Assembly: GCF_014334735.1 (NCBI RefSeq)
Contig: NZ_CP060587.1
Span: forward strand, 558,001 to 622,000
Origin: Aeromicrobium senzhongii
Lineage (GTDB): Bacteria; Actinomycetota; Actinomycetes; Propionibacteriales; Nocardioidaceae
Length of the DNA: 64,000 nucleotides
Direction: 5' to 3'
Made by a program: the position numbers and the translations under genes. The notes below the pieces were generated by a model, which worked only from the letters and a program-made list of their open reading frames with translations, made no database searches and was not told the DNA's origin. Positions 35,918 to 46,204 of this stretch are shown piece by piece; within the stretch, counting starts at the first letter, position 1, and each line of letters begins with the position of its first letter.

Positions 35918-35930
35918 GAGAATGGGCGGG
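35918..35930 (+). promoter_or_regulatory. Leaderless-type -10 for tsaD
   Basis: GAGAAT (35918-35923), 6-bp gap, GTG 35930. Confidence 0.4.
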
Positions 35931-36973
35931 TGAGTGAGCCGCTGGTGCTGGGCATCGAGTCCTCCTGTGACGAGACCGGCGTGGGCATCGTGCGGGGCAC
36001 CACCCTGCTGGCCCACGCGGTCGCCTCGAGCGTGGAGGAGCACGTGCGCTTCGGTGGCGTCGTGCCCGAGGTCGCCAGCCGCGCCCATCTCGAGGCGATG
36101 GTGCCCACGCTCGAGCAGGCCTACGAGCAGGCCGGGGTCGACGTCCGCGACGTCGACGCGATCGCCGTCACGAGCGGCCCGGGGCTGACCGGCGCACTGC
36201 TGGTGGGCGTCGCCGCCGCCAAGGCCCTCGCGCTGGCCCACGACAAGCCCCTCTACGGCGTCAACCACCTGGCCGCGCACGTCGCGGTCGACCAGCTCGA
36301 GCACGGCCGGTACACCGAGCCGGCCATCGCGCTGCTGGTCAGCGGCGGCCACACCGAGCTGCTGCTGGTCAACGACATCGCCACCGACATCACCTTGCTG
36401 GGCGGCACGATCGACGATGCCGCCGGCGAAGCCTTCGACAAGGTCGCGCGCCTGCTGGGCCTGCCGTACCCCGGGGGACCCGAGATCGACCGGGTCGCCC
36501 GCGACGGCGACCCCAAGGCGATCGCCTTCCCGCGCGGCCTCACCACCGGCCGTGACCTCGACCGTTACCGGTGGGACTTCTCGTTCTCCGGTCTCAAGAG
36601 CGCCGTGGCGCGCCACGTGCAGCACGAGCAGCGCATGGGCCGACCGGTCGCCGTCGCCGACGTGGCGGCCTCGTTCCAGGACGCGGTCTGCGACGTCCTC
36701 AGCCGCAAGGCGATCAAGGCGTGCGTCGACCACGACGTGCCCCGCCTGATCATGGGCGGCGGCGTCGCGGCCAACGGCCGGCTGCGCCACTTCGTGCTGG
36801 AGCGGGCCGCGAAGGCCGGTGTCGAGGTCCGCATCCCGCCGCCGTCGCTGTGCACCGACAACGGCGCCATGGTCGCTGCGCTCGGCGCCGAGGTCGTCCG
36901 CCGCGGCATCGCGCCCTCGCCGCTGGACCTGCCGGTCGACTCGAGCCTGCCGGTCACCCGCATCGTCGCCTGA
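35930..36973 (+). CDS. tsaD: tRNA N6-adenosine threonylcarbamoyltransferase
   Basis: A 347-residue TsaD, the catalytic subunit that transfers threonylcarbamoyl to A37 of ANN-decoding tRNAs. It starts [16 protein letters not shown]; the metal-binding histidines are in NHLAAH, and [32 protein letters not shown] and [11 protein letters not shown] are all intact. GTG start. It is last in the tsaE-tsaB-rimI-tsaD set and is followed by a long hairpin. Confidence 0.97.
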   Translation: MSEPLVLGIESSCDETGVGIVRGTTLLAHAVASSVEEHVRFGGVVPEVASRAHLEAMVPTLEQAYEQAGVDVRDVDAIAVTSGPGLTGALLVGVAAAKALALAHDKPLYGVNHLAAHVAVDQLEHGRYTEPAIALLVSGGHTELLLVNDIATDITLLGGTIDDAAGEAFDKVARLLGLPYPGGPEIDRVARDGDPKAIAFPRGLTTGRDLDRYRWDFSFSGLKSAVARHVQHEQRMGRPVAVADVAASFQDAVCDVLSRKAIKACVDHDVPRLIMGGGVAANGRLRHFVLERAAKAGVEVRIPPPSLCTDNGAMVAALGAEVVRRGIAPSPLDLPVDSSLPVTRIVA

Positions 36974-37000
36974 CCCGCTGGCGAATCCTCGCCCCCCAGC

Positions 37001-37067
37001 CCCGAGATTTGCTCCCCTTCCGACGTTTCAGGCCCGTTGAAACGTCGAAAAGAGAGCAAATCTCGGG
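37001..37067. repeat. Long nested inverted repeat between convergent tsaD and pxpC
   Basis: Two 30-nt arms (37001-37030 and 37038-37067), 27/30 complementary, with a 7-nt loop. Each arm has an outer block (CCCGAGATTTGCTC) and an inner block (CGACGTTTCA) joined by 6 variable bases. The 60-nt stem is AT-richer than its surroundings and much longer than the terminators in this window. It may act as a bidirectional terminator, but size and AT content also suit a dispersed palindromic repeat. Confidence 0.7.
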
Positions 37068-37081
37068 AAGAGGGCGGGCGG

Positions 37082-37930
37082 TCAGGGCCGGCGGCGGTGG
37101 AACCGCACGAGGTCGCCGGGGCGCACCTGGGCCAGGGCATCGGTGTCGACGACGACGCCGATGACGGGGTAGCCGCCCGTCACGGGGTGGTCCGGCCCCA
37201 GCACCACGGGGCGGCCCGAGCTGGTCACCTGGATGCTGCCGCGCACGACGGGCTCGCTCTCGAGTTCACCCGGGCGGGCACGTTCGAGCGGAGGACCCTC
37301 GAGCCGGACGCCGATGCGATCCGAGACCGGGTCGACCCGCCACGGGCAGGACAGCAGGGTGGTGATCGCCGCGGGGGTGAACCAGTCGTCGCGCGGGCCG
37401 AGGACCACGCCGACGCCGACGTCCCCGGCGGCGAGGTAGGCGGGCACCGTCTCGAGGGACACCGCGCCATGGGGTGGGCCGACGATCAGCTCGTCACCCG
37501 GCGACAGCGGCGCCGGACCCAGCGCGGCCATCGTGTCGAAGGACCGGCTGCCCAGCACGGGCTCGGGCACGAAGCCACCGCCGACGCCGAGGGTCCAGCG
37601 CATCCCGACGGTGGGTGCACCCAGCCGCAGGACGTCGCCACGGCGCAGCGAGAGCACGCGACCGGAGGCGACGGGCCGCCCGTCGACGGACACGGGCCCC
37701 ACGGCACCGGTCACGGCGACGACGTGGGATGCGGTGGCGACGACGGCCAGGCCACCGCCGACGGCCTCGAGCACGGCATGGCCCTCCGGGTTGCCCACCA
37801 GGCGGTTGGCCGCGCGGAGAGCGCGCTGGTCGAAGGCGCCCGACGGGCCGACACCCAGGTCGGCCAGTCCGGGGCGCCCCTGGTCCTGCACCAGCGTCAG
37901 CGGCCCCGGCTCCAGCACGCGCAGGCTCAT
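37082..37930 (-). CDS. pxpC: 5-oxoprolinase subunit C (biotin-dependent carboxyltransferase-like)
   Basis: A 282-residue KipA/PxpC-family protein. LRVLEPGPLTLVQDQGRPG, then GVGPSGAFDQRALRAANRLVGN, and a C-terminal GGYPVIGVVVDTDALAQVRPGD are family signatures. With PxpA and PxpB it forms the ATP-dependent 5-oxoprolinase that clears the damage product 5-oxoproline to glutamate. ATG overlaps the pxpB stop by 4 bp. Last gene of a pxpA-pxpB-pxpC operon. Confidence 0.92.
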   Translation of the reverse strand: MSLRVLEPGPLTLVQDQGRPGLADLGVGPSGAFDQRALRAANRLVGNPEGHAVLEAVGGGLAVVATASHVVAVTGAVGPVSVDGRPVASGRVLSLRRGDVLRLGAPTVGMRWTLGVGGGFVPEPVLGSRSFDTMAALGPAPLSPGDELIVGPPHGAVSLETVPAYLAAGDVGVGVVLGPRDDWFTPAAITTLLSCPWRVDPVSDRIGVRLEGPPLERARPGELESEPVVRGSIQVTSSGRPVVLGPDHPVTGGYPVIGVVVDTDALAQVRPGDLVRFHRRRP

Positions 37931-38508
37931 CGGTCGACCGCCACGAATCGCACGACGTCACCGGGACGCAGCAGGGCCGGATCCTCACGGCCGAGGTCCC
38001 ACAGCGGCGCGTCCGTCCGGCCGATGAGCTGCCAGCCGCCGGGGGAGGAGCGGGGATAGATGCCGCTGAACGGCCCGGCCAGTGCGACGGAGCCCGCGTC
38101 GACCCGCGGCCGCGGCTGGTCGAGGCGGGGCACCTCGAGCCGGGGGTCACCGCCGGTCAGATAGGCGAATCCCGGCGCGAAGCCGGCGAACCCGACGGTC
38201 CAGGGCGATCCGGTGTGCCGGCGGACGACCTCGTCGACGGCCAGGCCGCAGTGGCGGCCGACGTCCGCGAGGTCGGGCCCGTCGTAGACGACCTCGACCT
38301 CCATCTCGCGCCCTCGGACGACCTCGAGGTCGGACACCTCCGTCGACGCGACCAGAGCACGCAGCTCGTCGGGCCGCCCTCGGAGCAGGACCGTGCGCGC
38401 TCCGAGCGCGGGGGCGTGTTCGCGCAGGGCCGCGTGCCAGCGGCGGGCCTCCTCGGCGTCCTCGCAGTCGAGCAGGACGGCGGCCTCGCCGCAGGGCAGG
38501 ACGCGCAC
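37927..38508 (-). CDS. pxpB: 5-oxoprolinase subunit B (KipI-like)
   Basis: A 193-residue protein, shorter at the N-terminus than typical PxpB (about 210-220). Core motifs of the family are clear: WTVGFAGFAPGFAYLTG, RLDQPRPRVDAGSVALAG and SPGGWQLIGRTDAPLWD. GTG 38508 begins 1 bp after the pxpA stop; the frame continues upstream but only antisense to pxpA content. It forms the kinase-like complex with PxpC. Confidence 0.9.
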   Translation of the reverse strand: MRVLPCGEAAVLLDCEDAEEARRWHAALREHAPALGARTVLLRGRPDELRALVASTEVSDLEVVRGREMEVEVVYDGPDLADVGRHCGLAVDEVVRRHTGSPWTVGFAGFAPGFAYLTGGDPRLEVPRLDQPRPRVDAGSVALAGPFSGIYPRSSPGGWQLIGRTDAPLWDLGREDPALLRPGDVVRFVAVDR

Positions 38509-38509
38509 G

Positions 38510-39229
38510 TCAGCCGAACGCCCGGACGTGGACGGCGTGGTGGGCCATGAGGTCGCGGACGCGGCCGAGCAGCAGCTCAGCGCCGGGGCTGTCGCTGTGG
38601 ACGCAGACCGAGTCGACGGCGTCCACGAGGGACAGCGCCTGCTGTGCGGCGGCGTCGGGGTCGGTGAGGACGGCGCCGGCCTCGCCGCGCGGGACGAGCG
38701 AGCCGTCACCGGCGTAGGCGCGGTCGGCGAATCCTTCGTGCACGGTCGCGACACCGGCCTCCCGTGCCAGCTGGAGCGCCAGCGAGCCCGGCATCCCGAC
38801 CAGGGGCAGTGGCAGGGCATCGCCCAGGAGGGCCTCCACGACCGCCGCGGCCTGGGCCGGGTCGTGACTGATCCGGTGGTAGAGCGCGCCATGGGGCTTG
38901 ACGTAGCCGACGACGCCGCCGAACGGGGCGGCCAGCGCCCGGAGGTGGTCGATCTGTCGACGCACCTCCTCGGCCAGATCCCGCGGGGCGAGGTCCATGT
39001 CGCGCCGGCCGAAGCCCTCGCGGTCCGGGTAACCGACCTGGGCGCCGATGGCGACGCCGTGCTCGACGGCCGCGCTGCAGGTGGACGCGATCAGGTCGTC
39101 GTCGCCGGCGTACGCGCCGCAGCAGACGTTGGCACTGGTGACGAGGGCGAGCAGTCGGCGGTCCTCGCCGGAGGCCCATCGCTCGGCCGACTCGCCCAGG
39201 TCCACGTTGAGGTCGACGCTGGCGGGCAT
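38510..39229 (-). CDS. pxpA: 5-oxoprolinase subunit A (LamB/YcsF family)
   Basis: A 239-residue LamB/YcsF protein. VDLNVDLGESAERW at the N-terminus, TSANVCCGAYAGD, VGYVKPHGALYHRI and REGEAGAVLTDP-like region near 195-205 mark the family. PxpA hydrolyses the phosphorylated 5-oxoproline intermediate. Start ATG 39229 is preceded by TAGCGT with a 6-bp gap (39236-39241 on the minus strand), suggesting a leaderless pxpABC mRNA. Confidence 0.93.
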   Translation of the reverse strand: MPASVDLNVDLGESAERWASGEDRRLLALVTSANVCCGAYAGDDDLIASTCSAAVEHGVAIGAQVGYPDREGFGRRDMDLAPRDLAEEVRRQIDHLRALAAPFGGVVGYVKPHGALYHRISHDPAQAAAVVEALLGDALPLPLVGMPGSLALQLAREAGVATVHEGFADRAYAGDGSLVPRGEAGAVLTDPDAAAQQALSLVDAVDSVCVHSDSPGAELLLGRVRDLMAHHAVHVRAFG

Positions 39230-39245
39230 GGCCCGACGCTACCGG

Positions 39246-40406
39246 TCAGCGACACCGCTCGACCAGGAAGGCGCGACCCTCGCCGGCGACGCGGGTCAGC
39301 ACGACCGTGGCGGACCGCGACCCCGTGAGCTTCAGTCGCGCGATGAGCCGCTCGGGGACGATGTCGACGCCGCGCTTCTTGACGGTGAGCGTCCCGATGT
39401 CGCGCTCGCGCAGGGCCGTCCGCAACTGCTTCTCGCGGAAGGGCAGCTCCGCCTCGACCCGGAACGCGCGGCCGTACGGCTCGGCCTCCGGGGAGTCCGT
39501 CGTGACCCACGCGATGTGCGGATCGAGCAGGTGTCCGCCGAGGTCGTCCGCCAGCTCGGCGACGAGGCCCGCGCGGATGACGGCGTCGTCCGGCTCGACC
39601 AGATGGGACAACACGGGACCGGTGGCGGCGACGGTGCCGCGGTCGACCTTCGTCGCCCCCGACGGCAGCATCGTGGCCCGGCGTGCAGGGCCGGGACCGA
39701 AGCCCGCGCCCCACAGGCAGGCCTCGACCAGATCGCCGCCGTCGGACACCCATTCGGCCTGCACGCCGGGTGGCACCGCGTCGTGGGCGATGCCGGGCAT
39801 CACCTTGGCGACGGCGCGTCCGCGCAGCAGACCGGTCACGAAGTCCCACGACGGGACGAGCGCGTCCAGCCGGAACGTGCGACCCGTGCCGTCGCGGCGG
39901 GCCGGATCGACGAATGCCACCTCGTCGGGCTCGAGCGTCGTCGTGGTGGCGTCGCCCACCTCGACGGTTCCGTCGAGGTCCAGTGCCGCGAGGTTCGCCC
40001 GGGCGATCCGGGCGCGGACGGGGTCCTGCTCGATGCCGCGGACCGCGAGCCCGGCGCGCGCCAGAGCGATGAGGTCGCCACCGATCCCGCACCCGAGATC
40101 GATGACGCGCGTGCCGCCGAGCTCGACCAGGCGGGCGGCCCGGTGCGCGGCGACGGGAGAACGGGTGGACTGCTCGAGGGCGTCCGGCGTGAAGTACATC
40201 CGCGCGGCATCCTCGCCGAACTTCGCCGTCGCTCGCCGCCGCAGTGCGTGCTGCGACATGGCGGCGGCGACCAGCTCCGCAGGGTGGTCACGACGCAGCC
40301 GGGTGCCGAGCGCCAGATCGGACTCGGAGCCCGAGCGCTCGGCGATGTGCCCCAACAGGACCTGGCCCTCGTCGTCGAGCAGTGACTCGAAGGTCGCCAG
40401 GTCCAT
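39246..40406 (-). CDS. Class I SAM-dependent methyltransferase with THUMP-like domain
   Basis: A 386-residue protein. The SAM-binding Rossmann core starts VIDLGCGIGGDLIALAR (about 100-116), with the acidic ribose-binding EQDPVRARIA and VDPARRD, a motif IV variant. The C-terminal ~80 residues (KKRGVDIVPERLIARLKL) match the THUMP-like domain seen in this actinobacterial family. The target is unknown; RNA is plausible. ATG 40406 has GACAAT 7 bp upstream (leaderless pattern). Confidence 0.82.
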   Translation of the reverse strand: MDLATFESLLDDEGQVLLGHIAERSGSESDLALGTRLRRDHPAELVAAAMSQHALRRRATAKFGEDAARMYFTPDALEQSTRSPVAAHRAARLVELGGTRVIDLGCGIGGDLIALARAGLAVRGIEQDPVRARIARANLAALDLDGTVEVGDATTTTLEPDEVAFVDPARRDGTGRTFRLDALVPSWDFVTGLLRGRAVAKVMPGIAHDAVPPGVQAEWVSDGGDLVEACLWGAGFGPGPARRATMLPSGATKVDRGTVAATGPVLSHLVEPDDAVIRAGLVAELADDLGGHLLDPHIAWVTTDSPEAEPYGRAFRVEAELPFREKQLRTALRERDIGTLTVKKRGVDIVPERLIARLKLTGSRSATVVLTRVAGEGRAFLVERCR

Positions 40407-40433
40407 GGGTCACATTGTCCCCGCGTCCGGCCC

Positions 40434-41834
40434 TCAGGTCGTCGCGGCCCGGTCCTCCTCCTCGGTGACCAACGTGGCGACCTCGTCGTCGACGGGATCG
40501 GACAGGTAGCGCTCGAGGCTGTCGTCCAGCTCCTGCAGCCACGGAGTGTGATGGACCGAGGCCATCGTGCCGGTGAGGACGGAGGGGTAGACCTTGTCCC
40601 GGTAGGTGAGGACGTCCTCCTGCTTGTCCGCCTTCCATGCGAGGAAGATCTCGACCACGCGGTCCAGGTCGAACGCGGGGTAGTCCGTCAGGTCGATCAG
40701 GTCGCGGATGTAGTCGGCCTGGAACCGGATCTCGTCGCCGGCGGTCTGCAGGGACGCGAAGCGCTCGCGCCACGCGTCGATGTCGCGCCGCTGCTCGGCA
40801 GCATCCGGCAGGGCGATCCGGCCCATGATCACGTCGCGGACGTACCAGGCCTGCGCGTCGAACATGTTGAACGTGAACCACTGGTCCTGGGCGCCGAGGT
40901 AGAACAGCCGGTCGTTCGCCTCGGAGACCACGCCGCGGTACAGGTGGTCCGGGTACAGGCAGTTCGGCGAGTCCAGGGCGAGGTCCGACGGCAGGAACGG
41001 GTAGTGGTGCAGGTAGCCGGTGCACAGCACGACGGCGTCGAAGCGCCGCGTCTCACCGTTGGAGAAGTGCACGACCGAGCCGTCGAACCGCTCGACGAGC
41101 GGCAGCTCCTCCATGCCCTCGGGCCAGTCGAACCCCATCGGCGCGGTGCGATAGCTGAAGGTGACGGACCGGGCGCCCATCTTGAACGACTGCACGCCGA
41201 TGTCCTCGGCCGAGTAGCTGGCGCCGATCAGCAGGACGTCCTGGCCGGCGAGTCCTTCGGCGCCGCGGAAGTCGTGCGCGTGGCAGAGGCGACCGGGGAA
41301 CGTCTCGATGCCGGTGAAGTACGGCGTGTTCGGGGTGCTGAAGTGACCCGAGCCCACGACGACGTGGTCGAACTCCCGCGCGGACGTGGTGCCGGTCTCG
41401 AGGTCCTCGACGGTGACGGTGAACCGCTCGGTCTGCGGATCGAAGTCGACCCAGCGCACGACGGTGGAGAATTGGACGTACTTCTTCACTCCGCTGTTCT
41501 CGGCGCGGCCGTTGATGTAGTCCCAGAGCACCTCGCGAGGCGGGTACGACGAGATCGGCCGGCCGAAGTGGTCGTCGAAGGTGTACTCGGCGAACTCGAG
41601 GGCCTCCTTCGGGCCGTTCGACCACAGGTGGCGATACATGCTCGAGTGGACCGGCTCGCCGTGCTCGTCCAGGCCGGTCCGCCAGGTGTAGTTCCACTGC
41701 CCGCCCCAGTCGGCTTGCTTCTCGTAACAGACGATTTCGGGGATCTCGCCGCCGGCTCGCGCCGCCGATTCGAAGGCCCTCAGTTGGGCCATCCCGCTGG
41801 GTCCTGCTCCGATGATCGCGACGCTCTGGGTCAA
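40434..41834 (-). CDS. Flavin monooxygenase, probable trimethylamine monooxygenase
   Basis: A 466-residue FMO-type enzyme. FAD site GAGPSG (9-14), the FMO fingerprint FPGRLCHAHDF, a second nucleotide site LLIGASYSAED, and QDQWFTFNMFDAQAWYVRD, which closely recalls bacterial trimethylamine monooxygenase (Tmm; TMA to TMA N-oxide). TTG 41834 is chosen: GGAGAGGA lies just upstream and it places the FAD motif as in Tmm; GTG 41852 is an in-frame alternative without a ribosome site. It diverges from a solute-binding lipoprotein. Other tertiary amines or sulfides are possible substrates. Confidence 0.78.
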   Translation of the reverse strand: MTQSVAIIGAGPSGMAQLRAFESAARAGGEIPEIVCYEKQADWGGQWNYTWRTGLDEHGEPVHSSMYRHLWSNGPKEALEFAEYTFDDHFGRPISSYPPREVLWDYINGRAENSGVKKYVQFSTVVRWVDFDPQTERFTVTVEDLETGTTSAREFDHVVVGSGHFSTPNTPYFTGIETFPGRLCHAHDFRGAEGLAGQDVLLIGASYSAEDIGVQSFKMGARSVTFSYRTAPMGFDWPEGMEELPLVERFDGSVVHFSNGETRRFDAVVLCTGYLHHYPFLPSDLALDSPNCLYPDHLYRGVVSEANDRLFYLGAQDQWFTFNMFDAQAWYVRDVIMGRIALPDAAEQRRDIDAWRERFASLQTAGDEIRFQADYIRDLIDLTDYPAFDLDRVVEIFLAWKADKQEDVLTYRDKVYPSVLTGTMASVHHTPWLQELDDSLERYLSDPVDDEVATLVTEEEDRAATT

Positions 41835-42015
41835 GTCTTCCTCTCCGGCCACGCAGGCCCGGGTTCAGGGGCGCGCGACCCGGGGGCGGCGCCGCATGGT
41901 CCGGTGCCGCGTCGATGGACGGGCACCAGGGGCCATCCATCGTAGTGGGGGCGGGTCGTCGGTCGGCCGGGTGCTGCGTGGACCCTCGGCGCGACGTGCC
42001 TCTGTCCGGGCTAAA

Positions 42016-42037
42016 TCAAAGTTGAATTCATGTTTGA
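42016..42037. promoter_or_regulatory. 22-bp palindrome centred on GAATTC in divergent promoter
   Basis: Half-sites TCAAAGTTGAA and TTCATGTTTGA are complementary at 9 of 11 positions. The right half overlaps a TTGACT -35-like hexamer (42034-42039; -10-like CAGAAT at 42058-42063). The form is like MarR-family operators. Short direct repeats CTAAATC flank it. Confidence 0.5.
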
Positions 42038-42063
42038 CTAAATCGGGGGACGACCCCCAGAAT
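42034..42063 (+). promoter_or_regulatory. Putative promoter of the binding-lipoprotein gene
   Basis: TTGACT (42034-42039), an 18-bp spacer and CAGAAT (42058-42063). A small GGGGG/CCCCC hairpin (42045-42058) lies between the two hexamers. The remainder of 41853-42100 shows no gene. Confidence 0.4.
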
Positions 42064-42100
42064 GCGGTGAGACCCAGATCACACGACCGAAGGACATGCC

Positions 42101-43657
42101 GTGCACCAGAAGACCATTTCGTCGGCACTGGCGGCGGCGCTCGCCGCCGTCACCCTGGCGGCGTGCAGCGGCGGTGGAGACACGACGGACGTCGCCGCCG
42201 GCGAGGCCCCGAAGGACATCACCCTCGCCGTACGGAACGACGTCGACACCTTCGACCCGGCCCTGAGCGCCTATGAGAACGGCGCGAGCCAGGTCTACGA
42301 GGCGCTCTACGACACGTTGATCCGCATCGACCTGAAGTCCGGGGAGTACGTCCCGGCGATCGCGTCGAGCTGGAAGAACACGCCCACGCGCGCCGAGTTC
42401 GTCATCAAGGAGAACCTGACCTGCAGCGACGGATCGCCGCTGAAGCCCTCGGACGTCGCGGCGTCGATCGAGCGCCTCGCCGACCCCTCGACGGGCTCGG
42501 TCCTGACGGGCCGCATGTTCGGCGCGGCGGGCGTGAAGTCGGTCGTGGCCGATGACGAGGCCCACACGCTGGCCATCGAGCTCAAGGGCCCGCACATCGA
42601 CATGCTCGACGGCCTGCGCAGTGCCTTCATCGTCTGCCCGTCCGGTCTGGCGGACACCGAGAAGCTCGCGACGGTGCCGGCGGGCTCGGGGCCGTACCGG
42701 TTGGCGTCCAGCACCCGCGGCGACTCCTACGTCCTCGAGCGGTGGGACTCCCCGGCGGTCGAGGAGGACGCCTCGCTGCCGGAGCGCATCACGATGAAGA
42801 TCGTGACCGCCGACTCCACGCGTGCCAACCTCTTCGAGACCGACGCGGCGGACATCGTCTCGATCGTCGGCAGGGACGCCGCGCGACTGACGAAGGAGCA
42901 CGCGCCGATCAAGGGCCGGGCCAACGGCACCGAGTCGCTCATGTTCAACCAGCGCCCGGGTCGCCCCGGCGCCGATCCGCAGGTGCGGCGCATCATCGCG
43001 CAGGCGGTCGACGCCGAGGGCTATGCGAAGGCCGCATCGTTCGGTGTCGCCGACCCGATCAGGACGATGCTCTCGCCGACGATGGAGTGCTACGACGAGA
43101 CGAACGAGCAGCACACGCTGCCGTTCGACGCCGCCGCGGCGAAGGCTGCTCTGGCTGACGCCGGCTATGGTCCCGGCGGCAAGACGCTGTCGGTGATCGT
43201 CGTCGGCATGGAGTCGCAGAACTCCGGTCCGGAGTACCTCGCCGAGGCGCTGCGCGACATTGGCATCGACGTCGAGGTCAAGAACGGCAGCCTGGCGCAG
43301 TTGGTCGCCATCGTCTACGAGGAGCGGGAGCCGTGGGACCTCGTGGTCTTCCCGATGATCTCGGAGGCACGCAGTCCGTTCCCGATGGTGACCAAGACCA
43401 GCTCGAACCTCGGTGAAGGTGGCTCGTACAACTACGGGCGCATCAAGAACGAGCAGTACGACGCCCTGGTCGAGCGCGTGGCCGGTGAGGACGGCGACCA
43501 GCGCTGCGCCACGTGGTCGGAGGCCGAGGAGTCCCTGCTGAAGCGCCACGACGTCGTTCCGCTGCTGTGGTCGACGGCGGACTACTTCAGCAAGGACCTC
43601 GAGTTCGACGCCGGATACCGGGTGCTCAACCTGCGCACGATCCGGGCCAAGGGCTGA
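42101..43657 (+). CDS. ABC transporter substrate-binding lipoprotein, family 5 (peptide/oligo type)
   Basis: A 518-residue extracellular protein. Signal peptide with lipobox LAAC (Cys22) is followed by a Gly/Asp linker, then the DppA/OppA fold: DVDTFDPALSAYENGASQVYEALYDTLI early, LKPSDVAASIERL in the middle, and a C-terminal PLLWSTADYF. GTG 42101. No permease or ATPase gene lies nearby, so it is an orphan subunit. Divergence from a Tmm-like monooxygenase suggests a role with nitrogenous compounds, which is inference. A terminator follows. Confidence 0.88.
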   Translation: MHQKTISSALAAALAAVTLAACSGGGDTTDVAAGEAPKDITLAVRNDVDTFDPALSAYENGASQVYEALYDTLIRIDLKSGEYVPAIASSWKNTPTRAEFVIKENLTCSDGSPLKPSDVAASIERLADPSTGSVLTGRMFGAAGVKSVVADDEAHTLAIELKGPHIDMLDGLRSAFIVCPSGLADTEKLATVPAGSGPYRLASSTRGDSYVLERWDSPAVEEDASLPERITMKIVTADSTRANLFETDAADIVSIVGRDAARLTKEHAPIKGRANGTESLMFNQRPGRPGADPQVRRIIAQAVDAEGYAKAASFGVADPIRTMLSPTMECYDETNEQHTLPFDAAAAKAALADAGYGPGGKTLSVIVVGMESQNSGPEYLAEALRDIGIDVEVKNGSLAQLVAIVYEEREPWDLVVFPMISEARSPFPMVTKTSSNLGEGGSYNYGRIKNEQYDALVERVAGEDGDQRCATWSEAEESLLKRHDVVPLLWSTADYFSKDLEFDAGYRVLNLRTIRAKG

Positions 43658-43665
43658 GACCGGCG

Positions 43666-43691
43666 GGGGGCCGGGCCGAGGCCCGGCCCCC
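43666..43691 (+). terminator. Terminator of the binding-lipoprotein gene
   Basis: GGGGGCCGGGC / GCCCGGCCCCC stem with loop CGAG, 8 bp after the stop. Confidence 0.75.
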
Positions 43692-43707
43692 GTCGCGCTC
43701 CGGGTGC

Positions 43708-43734
43708 TTGGCACTCCGTTGGGGTGAGTGCCAG
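43708..43734 (+). promoter_or_regulatory. CIRCE element 1 (HrcA operator)
   Basis: TTGGCACTC-N9-GAGTGCCAG, the actinobacterial form of CIRCE (consensus TTAGCACTC-N9-GAGTGCTAA). It overlaps the -35-like TTGGGG (43719-43724). HrcA binds CIRCE and represses groESL until heat shock. Confidence 0.9.
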
Positions 43735-43741
43735 CCGGTGC

Positions 43742-43747
43742 TACGCT
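43742..43747 (+). promoter_or_regulatory. groES-groEL -10 element
   Basis: TACGCT, 17 bp after TTGGGG at 43719, lying exactly between the two CIRCE elements; the predicted transcription start falls at the edge of the second one. Confidence 0.55.
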
Positions 43748-43752
43748 GAGGT

Positions 43753-43779
43753 CTGGCACTCCCCCCGGGTGAGTGCCAA
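43753..43779 (+). promoter_or_regulatory. CIRCE element 2 (HrcA operator)
   Basis: CTGGCACTC-N9-GAGTGCCAA. Centre-to-centre distance from CIRCE 1 is 45 bp. Double CIRCE around a groESL promoter is known in actinomycetes. Confidence 0.9.
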
Positions 43780-43815
43780 CCCGAACGTTACTCATCCGAA
43801 AGGGGAGGTCGACCA

Positions 43816-45743
<1,928 letters not shown>

Positions 45744-45756
45744 TCGACTGCTCTGC

Positions 45757-45795
45757 ACGACGAAGGCCCCGGGCGCTGCCCGGGGCCTTCGTCGT
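45757..45795 (+). terminator. groESL terminator
   Basis: Perfect 18-bp stem beginning ACGACGAAGG and ending CCTTCGTCGT, with loop GCT, 13 bp after the groEL stop. Confidence 0.9.
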
Positions 45796-45886
45796 CCCCT
45801 GGGTGAGACGGGGGAGGACAGCGCGGGACGAGCCCAATAACCTAGGTCCCGACCCGGTGTCCGCTCCCGTTGATAGGACGTCTTCC

Positions 45887-46204
45887 ATGACAACGCCAGT
45901 GACCACCTGCCCGTGGTGGTGCACCGATCACCGCACCGGAGCGACGGCAGAGGACGAACAGCACGCCCGAACGTTCCCCGCGCCCGGCGGGGCGTGGGTC
46001 GTGATCCTGCTGGGCGCTCTGCCCGCCGATCGCCCCGAGCTCGCCTATGCGGCCGAGTCCTACGCGAGGTCGCCGGACCAGGGGCGGGCCTTCGCCGCGG
46101 CCCTGCGCGACGCGGCCGACCTGTTCGAGCAGGTCGTCGCCGAATGGCACCGCCGCGACGGGTCCGCCGGCGGCGACGGGGTCAGCGCTTGCCGGACTCC
46201 ATGA
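45887..46204 (+). CDS. Small CPWWC-motif protein of unknown function
   Basis: A 105-residue protein with a short N-terminal cluster CPWWCTDH (residues 8-15), a C-P-x-W-C-x2-H pattern seen in small actinobacterial proteins such as DUF6907 and compatible with metal binding. The rest is helical and Ala-rich. Start ATG 45887 is uncertain, with no ribosome site. Its 3' end overlaps the convergent XRE gene by 23 bp. A GCCCAAT element at 45832-45838 matches the repeats upstream of the XRE gene. Function unknown. Confidence 0.6.
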   Translation: MTTPVTTCPWWCTDHRTGATAEDEQHARTFPAPGGAWVVILLGALPADRPELAYAAESYARSPDQGRAFAAALRDAADLFEQVVAEWHRRDGSAGGDGVSACRTP

